Assembly: GCF_004006235.1 (NCBI RefSeq)
Contig: NZ_CP034753.1
Location: forward strand, 992,001 to 1,056,000
Direction of reading: 5' to 3'
Length of the DNA: 64,000 nucleotides
Source of the DNA: Agromyces sp. LHK192
GTDB taxonomy: Bacteria; Actinomycetota; Actinomycetes; Actinomycetales; Microbacteriaceae
Position numbers and translations under genes: made by a program. Below the pieces are notes generated by a model. The model saw only the letters and a list, made by a program, of their open reading frames with translations. It did no database searches and had not been told where the DNA came from. Below are positions 42,088 to 49,751 of the stretch, in pieces (positions within the stretch are counted from its first letter, which is position 1; every line of letters starts with the position of its first letter).

Positions 42088-42381
42088 TCAGAAGCCCGGG
42101 GGCTTGGTGGCGGCACCGTCGAGCCAGAGCGTGTCCGACGGGTCGGCGTGCGTGCCGCCCGAGTTCACGTGCTTGGCGTCGATCTTCGGGCCCTTGGTGA
42201 TGACATGGGCGAGCGCGGCCGCGTGACCGTGGCCCAGGCCGTAGTCCGCCTTGAGCCAGGCGATGATCGGCGTCGTCTTCGTGGACTCGTCGAAGCCCTG
42301 TTCGCGGGCGAGGTCGATGAACTGCCGCGGCGTGACCCCGGTCTTCGCCTCGGCGTTGTCGAGATAGGCCTGGAATGACAT
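42088..42381 (-). CDS. DUF4287 domain protein
   Basis: 97 residues. MSFQAYLDNAEAKTGVTPRQF, then AREQGF, TPIIAWLKADYGLGHGHAAALAHVI and the ending KHVNSGGTHADPSDTLWLDG are the DUF4287 pattern; the family's helical GLGHGHA-A-V segment is intact. The C-terminal KPPGF is an extra tail. GGGAG precedes the ATG. Divergent from the ArsR-type gene by 78 bp. The function of the family is not established. Confidence 0.9.
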   Translation of the reverse strand: MSFQAYLDNAEAKTGVTPRQFIDLAREQGFDESTKTTPIIAWLKADYGLGHGHAAALAHVITKGPKIDAKHVNSGGTHADPSDTLWLDGAATKPPGF

Positions 42382-42459
42382 CGGATGCTCCCGGATTCGG
42401 TGGTGGTGGATGTGGTTCCCAGCCTGTCCGGTCGAGGAGTCGGTCGGTACGATTTCGAC

Positions 42460-43461
42460 GTGGATCGAAACATCGTGGAGTTCCGCCTCGCGCCGCACGA
42501 CGTCTCGGCGATCCGGTTCGGCGTCTCGCCCGGGCACGAACTGTGCCATGCGGTGCGGGTCGTGCAACGCCCGGCGGAGCATCCGCTGCAGTGGGGGTGG
42601 CTGCGCCAGGTTCGCGACCGCGTGCCACGCGACGCGTTCGACCTGCTCGCGATGGTGATCGGCCCGGAGGGGTACTTCCCGGACTTCTTCACGACGACGC
42701 CGACCTGGGACACGACGCCCGAGGACGAGGCCGCACGCCTGCGGGAGGTGCCGGCCGAGCTCATCCGCGCCGACCTCGCCAAGATGGTGCTCCGCTCCGT
42801 CGGCCCGCGGCAGCAGGCGATCGAACGGATGCGCGAGCAGCCTGAACGCGCCCGCGCCCTCATCGCCGACGCGTGGAGCGAGGTCTGGCGCACCATGCTC
42901 GACCCGGTCTGGGCCCAGCTCGAGCGCGTGCTGCGCGCCGACATCGCCGTCAGGTCGCGGCGGGCGGCGACCGAGGGCCTCGCGCGCATGATCGGCGCGA
43001 TGCATCCGCACGTGAGCTGGGGCGACGACGCCGTGCTCGTCGAGATGCGCGCGTTCTCGGAGGTGCTCGACTGCCGCGGTATCGGGCTCGTGCTGGTGCC
43101 CTCGGTGTTCGGGTCCCGCGGCTGCGCCGTGCTCACCGAACAGCCGGCGCAGCCCACGCTGTTCTATCCGGCGCTGGGCGTCACCGAACGGTGGGCGCGC
43201 GACGCACCGGAGGTCGAGCACGCCCTCGGCGCGCTGCTCGGCCCGACCCGCGCGGCGATCCTGCTCGGCGCCCACGAACCGCGCACGACCTCGCAGGTCG
43301 CGGCCGACGCCGAACTCGCGATCTCGACCGCGTCGCACCACCTCACGGTGCTGCGCGATGCCGGGTTCGTGGCATCCGAACGCGACGGAGCCCGGGTGTT
43401 CCACGTCCGCACGCCGCTCGGCGAGGCCGTCGTGGGCGCGGCGGTATCGGGGCCGGCGTGA
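42460..43461 (+). CDS. ArsR family regulator with DUF5937 N-terminal domain
   Basis: 333 residues from GTG 42460, six bases after TACGAT (leaderless pattern). The N-terminal ~240 residues (VEFRLAPHDVSAIRFGVSPGHELCHAVRVV, and GCAVLTEQPAQPTLFYPALGV) match DUF5937-type actinobacterial regulators. The C-terminal winged helix reads LLGPTRAAILLGAHEPRTTSQVAADAELAISTASHHLTVLRDAGFV (key parts TSQVAADAELAISTASHHLTVL). The target is probably near, such as the divergent DUF4287 gene, but no operator is evident. Confidence 0.87.
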   Translation: MDRNIVEFRLAPHDVSAIRFGVSPGHELCHAVRVVQRPAEHPLQWGWLRQVRDRVPRDAFDLLAMVIGPEGYFPDFFTTTPTWDTTPEDEAARLREVPAELIRADLAKMVLRSVGPRQQAIERMREQPERARALIADAWSEVWRTMLDPVWAQLERVLRADIAVRSRRAATEGLARMIGAMHPHVSWGDDAVLVEMRAFSEVLDCRGIGLVLVPSVFGSRGCAVLTEQPAQPTLFYPALGVTERWARDAPEVEHALGALLGPTRAAILLGAHEPRTTSQVAADAELAISTASHHLTVLRDAGFVASERDGARVFHVRTPLGEAVVGAAVSGPA

Positions 43462-43496
43462 CGGGGGGCGCACTTCGCGCTGACGCGTCCTCGCGC

Positions 43497-43643
43497 TCAG
43501 CGCTCGGTCGGTTCCTCGTCGTCGTGGTCGTGCCGCTCGCTCGGTGAGATCGGCAGGCCGCACCGACGGCAGTAGTCGGCCTTGAGCGCATCGAAATGAT
43601 GGTGCGACACGATGTGCCCGTCGTGGTGCTCGGTCTCGGTCAT
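43497..43643 (-). CDS. 48-residue histidine-rich protein with CxxC
   Basis: MTETEHHDGHIVSHHHFDAL followed by KADYCRRCGLPISPSERHDHD and an acidic end. AGGAG lies five bases before ATG 43643, supporting a real small gene. The CRRCG knuckle and ten histidines suggest binding of a metal, probably Zn2+. It is a single short ORF between the ArsR-type gene and the acyltransferase gene; no partner is recognised. Confidence 0.7.
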   Translation of the reverse strand: MTETEHHDGHIVSHHHFDALKADYCRRCGLPISPSERHDHDDEEPTER

Positions 43644-43761
43644 GTCGCTCCTGTCGCCGGGGTCGGCTGATCCATCGATCCTCTCCCCGACACCTGCTCG
43701 GGTCAACCTCGGGGTCGGCAGCGCGACCCGCAGGACCGAGGCTTCGGCGACGACGGGAGCG

Positions 43762-45882
43762 TCAGCCGGCTGGCCCGCTGCCGCGGTCGAAGAGCGACGG
43801 GTGCTGGGTGCGTAGCTGCTGCTCGATGAACCAGGTGAGGCTCTCCACGAACTGCGGCGTGAGGTGGTTGTCGTCGCGGTAGACGACCACGTTCCCCGAG
43901 ACCGGGCGGCAGCCGCTCGGGGGGCAGATGAGCGGGTTCACGTCGATGAGGCCGACCGAGCCGGCAAGCTCCGCCGCCACCCGGAGCCGCGACGGTGCGT
44001 GCGAGCGCGAGCGATCCATCGATTCGGCGCACTCCGCGACCGTTCGGCCCGGGGTCTCCAGACACTCGGGGATACTGTGCCCCGGGAACGTCGGCGTCTC
44101 GACGATGGCGACGACGGGTGTTTCGGGGGTCGCGATCGACATGAACGCTTCGGTGTGGGCCTGCGCCGCGATCTGCTCGAAGACGGGATCGCCCGGCGCG
44201 AAGTCGTGGCGCGTCGAGTACTCGGCGGCGGACGTGACGATCAACGAAGGCGCCAACTCCCGGAGGAAGGGCGTGACGCGATCGTTCCACGCCTCGCATG
44301 CCGGGTAGACCGGATCTCCGTCCACGTACCCGTCGTCGGCCTGCCCGAGTGTCGTGAGCGGACACGACTGCTTGGCGATGACGACGATGCGCCAGCCTTC
44401 GCGGGCGCCGATCTCGTCGAGCGCGGGAAGCCATTCAGCGGCGTGGGAGTCGCCGACGAGCGCAACGGTGCGGTCGCCCTCCGGATCTCCGCCGGAGCAC
44501 GTGGTGATCGACGAATCGGCGACGATGGACATGCACTCCGGAGTGAGTTGCCGTTCGATCTTCTGCAGGCTCAAGGACGTCGGACGGGGCGGGACCGGCC
44601 CGTCGGGGACATTCGACGCGTGGAAGTCGGGGTCGAGCAGCCGCGCACCGGGATAGGCGACGGCGTCGAAGTCGGCCTGCGCCGCCTCGGCGCGCACGAG
44701 CCCGAACTGCAGGGCACTGCCGGCGAGCACGGTCGAGAGCACCAGCGCGCTCCCGAGCGCGAGGGAGCTCCGGCGGAATCGATCGCGTCGGCGCTGCGGC
44801 TCCACGGGCGGGCTCGGATGAAGGAACCGATCCTCCACGTGGCGTTTCGAGAGCACGGCCAGGACGCCCGTCGCTGCGAGAATCATCGCGACCACCCAGA
44901 GCGGAAGGGCGGCCGAGCCGGTGAGCGAGATGGCGAACACCACGAGCGGCCAATGCCAGAGGTAGGCGCTGTAGGAGATGTCGCCGACGAACGTGAGCGG
45001 CCGCGACCCGAGCACCCGGCCGACCCTCGTCTCGTTCGCGGCGCCCGACGCGATGAGCGCGGCCGTCGCGATCGTCGGGACGAGTGCGACGATCCCCGGG
45101 AACGGCATCGTCCCGGTGATCAGCCAAAGGCTCGCGACGAGTGCGACCGCTCCCGTGAGCGCGAGCGCGCCGGCTGTGCGAGGCCCGATCCGCAACCCCG
45201 GGAGGACGATCGCGAGCATGGAGCCGATCAGCAGCTCCCAGGCGCGTGTCGCGGTCGAGAGGTACGCCACGTCGGGCTGCACCCTGGACTGCACGACGCC
45301 GAACACGAACGAGGCGACGGCGATGACCGAGACCGCGCCGAGGAGCCACGTCCGTGACCGGCCGCCCGTTCGAACGGCGAACCACGCCGCAGCGATCAGC
45401 ACGAGGGGCAGGACGAGGTAGTACTGCTCCTCCACCGAGAGCGACCAGAAATGCTGGAGCGGGCTGGGCAGCTCACTGGCGTGGAGGTAGTTCACGGAGT
45501 TCGCGAGAAGGGCCCAGTTCTGCACGGACACCGAGGCGGCGATGCCCTGCGCGGCGAGCCCGGCCCACGCGGTGGGCGGCATCACCAGGTACGCCACCAG
45601 CAGCGTGACCAGGATCACCAGCGTCGCCGCGGGCATCAGCCGTCGAACGCGTCGCCCCCAGAATCGGCGGAGGCGGATCCGGCCGTTCGAGTCGAGTTCG
45701 CGTACGAGGGCGCCCGTGATGAGGAACCCCGAGATCACGAAGAACACGTCCACACCGACGAAGCCGCCGGGCAGCCAACTCGGTCGCACGTGGTAGGCGA
45801 TGACGGCCAGGACCGCGATCGCGCGCAGTCCCTGGATGTCCAGGCGTCTGGGCGCGCGGAGAGCGGGGCGCGTGTCGGGCAC
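43762..45882 (-). CDS. acyltransferase-3 / SGNH hydrolase fusion (OafA-YrhL type)
   Basis: 706 residues from GTG 45882. The N-terminal acyltransferase-3 domain has DIQGLRAIAVLAVIAYHV (catalytic histidine of the RAxAxLxVxxYH motif), GFVGVDVFFVISGFLIT and FWSLSVEEQYYL, with about ten membrane helices to residue ~380. The C-terminal extracytoplasmic SGNH domain carries VALVGDSHAAEWLPAL and the late DDNHLTP (Asp-His pair). Such proteins O-acylate cell-surface polysaccharides. Gap 45883-46019 holds an AT-richer segment (TATATC on the minus strand near 45940) as likely promoter. Confidence 0.92.
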   Translation of the reverse strand: MPDTRPALRAPRRLDIQGLRAIAVLAVIAYHVRPSWLPGGFVGVDVFFVISGFLITGALVRELDSNGRIRLRRFWGRRVRRLMPAATLVILVTLLVAYLVMPPTAWAGLAAQGIAASVSVQNWALLANSVNYLHASELPSPLQHFWSLSVEEQYYLVLPLVLIAAAWFAVRTGGRSRTWLLGAVSVIAVASFVFGVVQSRVQPDVAYLSTATRAWELLIGSMLAIVLPGLRIGPRTAGALALTGAVALVASLWLITGTMPFPGIVALVPTIATAALIASGAANETRVGRVLGSRPLTFVGDISYSAYLWHWPLVVFAISLTGSAALPLWVVAMILAATGVLAVLSKRHVEDRFLHPSPPVEPQRRRDRFRRSSLALGSALVLSTVLAGSALQFGLVRAEAAQADFDAVAYPGARLLDPDFHASNVPDGPVPPRPTSLSLQKIERQLTPECMSIVADSSITTCSGGDPEGDRTVALVGDSHAAEWLPALDEIGAREGWRIVVIAKQSCPLTTLGQADDGYVDGDPVYPACEAWNDRVTPFLRELAPSLIVTSAAEYSTRHDFAPGDPVFEQIAAQAHTEAFMSIATPETPVVAIVETPTFPGHSIPECLETPGRTVAECAESMDRSRSHAPSRLRVAAELAGSVGLIDVNPLICPPSGCRPVSGNVVVYRDDNHLTPQFVESLTWFIEQQLRTQHPSLFDRGSGPAG

Positions 45883-46019
45883 TTCGGGCTCGCGTTCGGG
45901 TGGGGGGCTACTGCGCCGGGTCGGGGGTGATGTAGATGATATACGGTGCCTGCGTTCGTTGACATCCGGAGGTCATCAGCACGCCCGAGCCCCGCCTCAC
46001 GGTCAGCGGGGAGAGGTGC

Positions 46020-47042
46020 TCAATGGTACCGACCGCTGTACGCGTTGATCGCGGGCTGCCCGCCGAGATGCGCGTAGAGCACGTTGGCGTCCTTCGCGAT
46101 CCGGCCGGTCGCGACGAGGTCGATCAGTCCGGCCATCGACTTGCCCTCGTAGACCGGGTCGAGGATCACGCCCTCGAGGCTCGCCGTGAGCCGCATCGCC
46201 TCGTCGGTCGACTCGACGGGGACGCCGTACTCGTCGCCGGCCCACCCCTCCAGCACCGTGATCTCGTCGTCGCGCAGGTCGCGGCCGAGGTCGATGGTCG
46301 CCGCCGTGTTCCGGGCGATGCGGGCGACCTGGTCGCGCGTCTCGTCGAGCTTCGCCGAGGCGTCGATGCCGATCACCGTGCGAGGGCGGCCGCCGAAGTG
46401 CTCCTGCAGGTCGGCGAATCCGGCGATCATGCCGGCCTGCGTCGACCCGGTGACGGCGCACACCACGATGGTGTCGAAGAACACGCCGAGCTCGGCCTCC
46501 TGCGCGGCGACCTCGTGCGCCCAGTTCGCGAATCCGAGTCCGCCGAGCGGGTGGTCGGATGCCCCCGCCGGGATCGCGTAGGGCACTCCGCCGGATGCCT
46601 CGACGTCGGCGATCGCCTGCTTCCACGAGTCCCGGAAGCCGATGCTGAAGCCGGCCGAGTCGAGCCGGACGTCGGCGCCCATGAGCCGGGAGAGCAGGAT
46701 GTTGCCGACCCGGTCGTTGACGGAGTCGGGCCAGTCCACCCAGTGCTCCTGCACGAGCACGGCCTTGAGCCCGAGGTGCGCGGCGACGGCGGCGACCTGC
46801 CGGGTGTGGTTCGACTGGACGCCGCCGATCGACACGAGCGTGTCCGCGCCCTTCGCGAGCGCGTCGGGCACGAGGTACTCGAGCTTGCGGGTCTTGTTGC
46901 CGCCGAAGGCGAGCCCGCTCGAGACGTCTTCGCGCTTCATCCAGACGCGGGCGCCGCCGAGGTGGGCGCTGAGCCGGTCGACCGGGTGGATCGGGCTCGG
47001 CCCGAACGTGAGGCGATGACGGGGGAAGTCGGCGAGGGCCAT
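46020..47042 (-). CDS. acdS: 1-aminocyclopropane-1-carboxylate deaminase
   Basis: 340 residues, matching the ~338 of known ACC deaminases. It splits ACC to 2-oxobutyrate and ammonia with PLP. Schiff-base lysine K50 in [12 protein letters not shown]77 in [10 protein letters not shown], the Tyr-Glu pair in DPVYEGKSM and Leu of YAHLGG are the residues that separate true ACC deaminases from D-cysteine desulfhydrases (which have Ser and Thr in the last two positions). AAGGAG is five bases before ATG 47042. A palindrome at 47078-47091 covers the promoter. Suggests life near plants. Confidence 0.93.
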   Translation of the reverse strand: MALADFPRHRLTFGPSPIHPVDRLSAHLGGARVWMKREDVSSGLAFGGNKTRKLEYLVPDALAKGADTLVSIGGVQSNHTRQVAAVAAHLGLKAVLVQEHWVDWPDSVNDRVGNILLSRLMGADVRLDSAGFSIGFRDSWKQAIADVEASGGVPYAIPAGASDHPLGGLGFANWAHEVAAQEAELGVFFDTIVVCAVTGSTQAGMIAGFADLQEHFGGRPRTVIGIDASAKLDETRDQVARIARNTAATIDLGRDLRDDEITVLEGWAGDEYGVPVESTDEAMRLTASLEGVILDPVYEGKSMAGLIDLVATGRIAKDANVLYAHLGGQPAINAYSGRYH

Positions 47043-47077
47043 GGTGCTCCTTCGAGGGTTCGTGCCGGCTGGCGGCA

Positions 47078-47091
47078 TGCAATATATTGCA
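47078..47091. promoter_or_regulatory. palindrome TGCAATATATTGCA at acdS promoter
   Basis: A perfect 14-bp palindrome, strikingly AT-rich, 36 bp upstream of the acdS start and 76 bp before the ligase start. Its TATATT could be the acdS -10 box, so a bound protein would block transcription. The sequence resembles GntR/FadR or Lrp-type sites; no regulator gene is adjacent. Confidence 0.65.
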
Positions 47092-47166
47092 GCGGGAGAA
47101 CGGCGATCCGTCAAGTCGGCACCCGGCACCCGTCCCGATGTCGGCGGTCGATGGCAGACTGCCTGG

Positions 47167-48708
47167 ATGCTGCTCGATGAGGTCGTGCGCGTCGCCGACG
47201 CCGTCGGCGCCACCAGGTCGCGACTCGCGAAGGTCGACGCACTCGCGGGGCTGCTCGCGCGCCTCGACGAGGCCGAACTGGCACCGGCGATCGGGTTCCT
47301 CACCGCGAAGCCCAGGCAGGGCCGGGTCGGCGTCGGATGGCGCGGCTGGGCCTCGGCGGTCGAGGCATCCGGCGCAGCGGCGGCCGAGCCCTCGCTCGAG
47401 ATCACCGACGTCGACGACCTGCTCGACCGGTTGCAGGCCGCGACCGGCAGCGGGTCGGCCTCGGGGCGGGCCGCACTCCTCGCCGAGCTCACGGGCCGTG
47501 CCACCGAGGCCGAGCGCGACTTCCTCGGTCGGGTGATCCTCGGCGAACTGCGCACCGGCGCGCTCGAGGGCGTGCTCGTCGAGGCGATCGCGCGCGCCGC
47601 CGAGCAGCCGGCACCCGCCGTGCGCCGGGCGGCCATGCTCACCGGCGACCTGGGCGAGACGGCGCGCCTCGCGCTCGTCGTGGAACCTCGCGAGCCCGGC
47701 GCCCTCGCGGGCGTCGGACTCGTGGTCGGCCGCCCCGTGCAGCCCATGCTCGCCGCCACCGCGGCGACGCCGACCGAGGCGGTCGAAGCCGTCGGCGAGG
47801 CATCCGTCGAATACAAGCTCGACGGGGCGCGCATCCAGGTGCATCGCGACGGCGACGACATCCGCGTCTTCACCCGCAACCTCGCCGACATCACCACGCG
47901 ACTGCCCGAGGTCGTCGACGTCGTGCGCGGGTTCCCCGTCGACCGCGTGATCCTCGACGGCGAGACGCTCGCGCTCGACGAGGACGACGCACCGCGCCCG
48001 TTCCAGGACACGATGTCGCGGTTCGGCGCCGATTCGGCCCGCGAGGCGCTGCTGCACCCGTGGTTCTTCGACGTGCTCCACGTCGACGGCCGCGACCTGC
48101 TCGACGAGCCGCTCTCGGTGCGCCTCGCCGAACTGGCGCGCATCGCGCCCGACCACCGCATCCCCGGCGAGGTCACCGCAGACCCGGCAGAGGCCGAGCG
48201 TGTCTCGCGCGACGCGCTCGCCGCCGGCCACGAGGGCGTCGTGGTGAAGGCGATCGACTCGACCTACGCCGCCGGGCGCCGCGGCTCGAGCTGGATCAAG
48301 GTGAAGCCCGTGCTCACGTACGACCTTGTCGTGCTCGCGGCCGAGTGGGGGTACGGCCGGCGCACCGGGATGCTCTCCAACCTGCACCTCGGCGCGCGCG
48401 ATCCCTCGGGCGACTTCGGCGAACCGGGCGGCTTCGTCATGGTCGGCAAGACGTTCAAGGGGCTCACCGACAAGCTCCTCGCCTGGCAGACCGAGCGCTT
48501 CCAGGAGCTCGAGATCGCGCGCACGTCCTCGACCGTGCAGATCGCGCCGGTGCTCGTCGTCGAGATCGCGATCGACGGCGTGCAGCGTTCGACTCGCTAC
48601 CCGGGCGGCGTCGCGCTGCGGTTCGCCCGCGTCAAGGCCTACCGTGACGATAAGCGGCCCGACGAGGCCGACACGATCCAGACGCTGCGCGCGCTGCTGC
48701 GCGGATAG
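47167..48708 (+). CDS. ATP-dependent DNA ligase (LigB/LigC-like, archaeal-type)
   Basis: 513 residues from ATG 47167, six bases after CAGACT; the frame is open upstream through the acdS promoter. An N-terminal DNA-binding domain (~1-190) precedes the adenylation domain: motif [13 protein letters not shown] (K217), motif [12 protein letters not shown], motif [11 protein letters not shown], motif V SSWIKVKP. The OB domain ends in [19 protein letters not shown]. It seals DNA nicks in repair; actinobacteria have it beside the essential NAD-dependent ligase. Confidence 0.92.
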   Translation: MLLDEVVRVADAVGATRSRLAKVDALAGLLARLDEAELAPAIGFLTAKPRQGRVGVGWRGWASAVEASGAAAAEPSLEITDVDDLLDRLQAATGSGSASGRAALLAELTGRATEAERDFLGRVILGELRTGALEGVLVEAIARAAEQPAPAVRRAAMLTGDLGETARLALVVEPREPGALAGVGLVVGRPVQPMLAATAATPTEAVEAVGEASVEYKLDGARIQVHRDGDDIRVFTRNLADITTRLPEVVDVVRGFPVDRVILDGETLALDEDDAPRPFQDTMSRFGADSAREALLHPWFFDVLHVDGRDLLDEPLSVRLAELARIAPDHRIPGEVTADPAEAERVSRDALAAGHEGVVVKAIDSTYAAGRRGSSWIKVKPVLTYDLVVLAAEWGYGRRTGMLSNLHLGARDPSGDFGEPGGFVMVGKTFKGLTDKLLAWQTERFQELEIARTSSTVQIAPVLVVEIAIDGVQRSTRYPGGVALRFARVKAYRDDKRPDEADTIQTLRALLRG

Positions 48709-48805
48709 GGGCGGTGGCGGTTCGGCGCAACCCCTCCACCCGGCGGTCGCCGCCGTCTAGCGTGGATCTCGCCGTGACCAAGGACCGCAACCGGAGGAGC
48801 ATCGC

Positions 48806-49222
48806 ATGACCGAGCACGACGGACCCGAGACCACGCGCGGCCGCACGATCGCCCGATGGGCCCTGGCCGCGGGTCTCGTCTTCGCGGGCGTCAGCCACCT
48901 GTTCTGGGCGCGGAAGGAGTTCCGGGCCCAGGTGCCGCCGTGGGTCCCGATGGATGCCGACGCGGTCGTCGTCGGTTCCGGCGTCGCCGAGATCGGCCTC
49001 GGCGCCGCGCTCGTCGCGCTGCCGAAGGAACGCCGCCGCATCGGCTGGATCGCCGCGGCGTTCTTCGCCGCCGTATTCCCGGGCAACATCGCCCAGTTCA
49101 CGCAGCACCGCGACGGGTTCGGCCTCGACACCGACGCCAAGCGCGGCGTGCGCCTGCTGTTCCAGCCGCTGCTCGTGTGGCTGGCGATCTGGGCGACGGG
49201 GCCGCGCCGCGCGAAGCGCTGA
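48806..49222 (+). CDS. DoxX-like small membrane protein
   Basis: 138 residues with four hydrophobic helices (ARWALAAGLVFAGVSHLFW, VVGSGVAEIGLGAALVALP, IGWIAAAFFAAVFPGNIAQF, LLFQPLLVWLAIWATG). FAGVSHLFW near the start and GVAEIGLG in helix 2 are DoxX/DoxD-family-like. GGAGGAG lies before the ATG. The role is unknown. Confidence 0.78.
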   Translation: MTEHDGPETTRGRTIARWALAAGLVFAGVSHLFWARKEFRAQVPPWVPMDADAVVVGSGVAEIGLGAALVALPKERRRIGWIAAAFFAAVFPGNIAQFTQHRDGFGLDTDAKRGVRLLFQPLLVWLAIWATGPRRAKR

Positions 49223-49306
49223 GGCGCCGAACCGCTGGCGGGCCGAGCCGGCGACGAGCGCTCCAGCCGCCGACGTGCTGAGGCGCTGGCGGGCGCGCCG
49301 GCCGCC

Positions 49307-49624
49307 TCAGGGCGTGATCGCGTCGACGAACGCGTGCGCCTCGATCGTGAGGTCGCGCCAGTCGGCCGATCGCGTCTGGGGCACCACCGCCCATTCCCGC
49401 ATTGGCCTGCCGCGCATGACCATGTGCTCGAGTGCGAGCTCGTCGATGCGCGCGCTCGGGAGCTTCAGCACGAGTTCGCCGTCGGTGCCGACGAAGGCGA
49501 ACAGCTTGCCGCGCACCCCGAGCCCGTCGGAGCCGAAGAACCGACCGGATTCGACGTCGGGGCGGTCGAGCAGCTCGGTCGCCGCGTCGCGCAGGAGGTC
49601 TCGGCCGTGCGCTCGTTCATCCAT
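49307..49624 (-). CDS. TfoX/YjbR-type N-terminal domain protein
   Basis: 105 residues from ATG 49624. ESGRFFGSDGLGVRGKLFAFVGTDGELVLKLP (key parts FGSDGLGVRGKLFAF, GELVLKLP) and MREWAVVP follow the TfoX-N/MmcQ-like fold seen in small actinobacterial proteins. TATCCT ends six bases before the ATG, the leaderless pattern. Convergent with the DoxX-like gene. The biochemical role is not established. Confidence 0.8.
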   Translation of the reverse strand: MDERAHGRDLLRDAATELLDRPDVESGRFFGSDGLGVRGKLFAFVGTDGELVLKLPSARIDELALEHMVMRGRPMREWAVVPQTRSADWRDLTIEAHAFVDAITP

Positions 49625-49647
49625 GGCGTGAGGATACCTCCGGATTC

Positions 49648-49751
49648 CGACATCCGAGCCCGACATCCGAGCCCGCGATTCACGCCTGCGATTCAGTCCC
49701 GCGACTCACGCCCGCGATTCACACCTGCGATGCAGTCCCGCGACTCAATCG
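49648..49751. repeat. 13-bp tandem repeat array, eight units
   Basis: Two units CGACATCCGAGCC are followed by six of consensus CGCGATTCACGCC with a higher 39-bp period (the T/C variants recur every three units). The array fills the gap between the TfoX-like gene promoter and the 3' end of the LuxR-type gene, and the last unit contains that gene's stop codon. It is a minisatellite; unit number probably varies among strains. Confidence 0.85.

Noticed and set aside
45959..45964. TTGACA on the plus strand as a promoter
   Set aside because: No gene follows on that strand before two convergent minus-strand genes, and no -10 box is at proper distance.
49648..49751. Possible CRISPR array
   Set aside because: Units are 13 bp and directly adjacent without spacers, and there are no cas genes; it is a tandem repeat.
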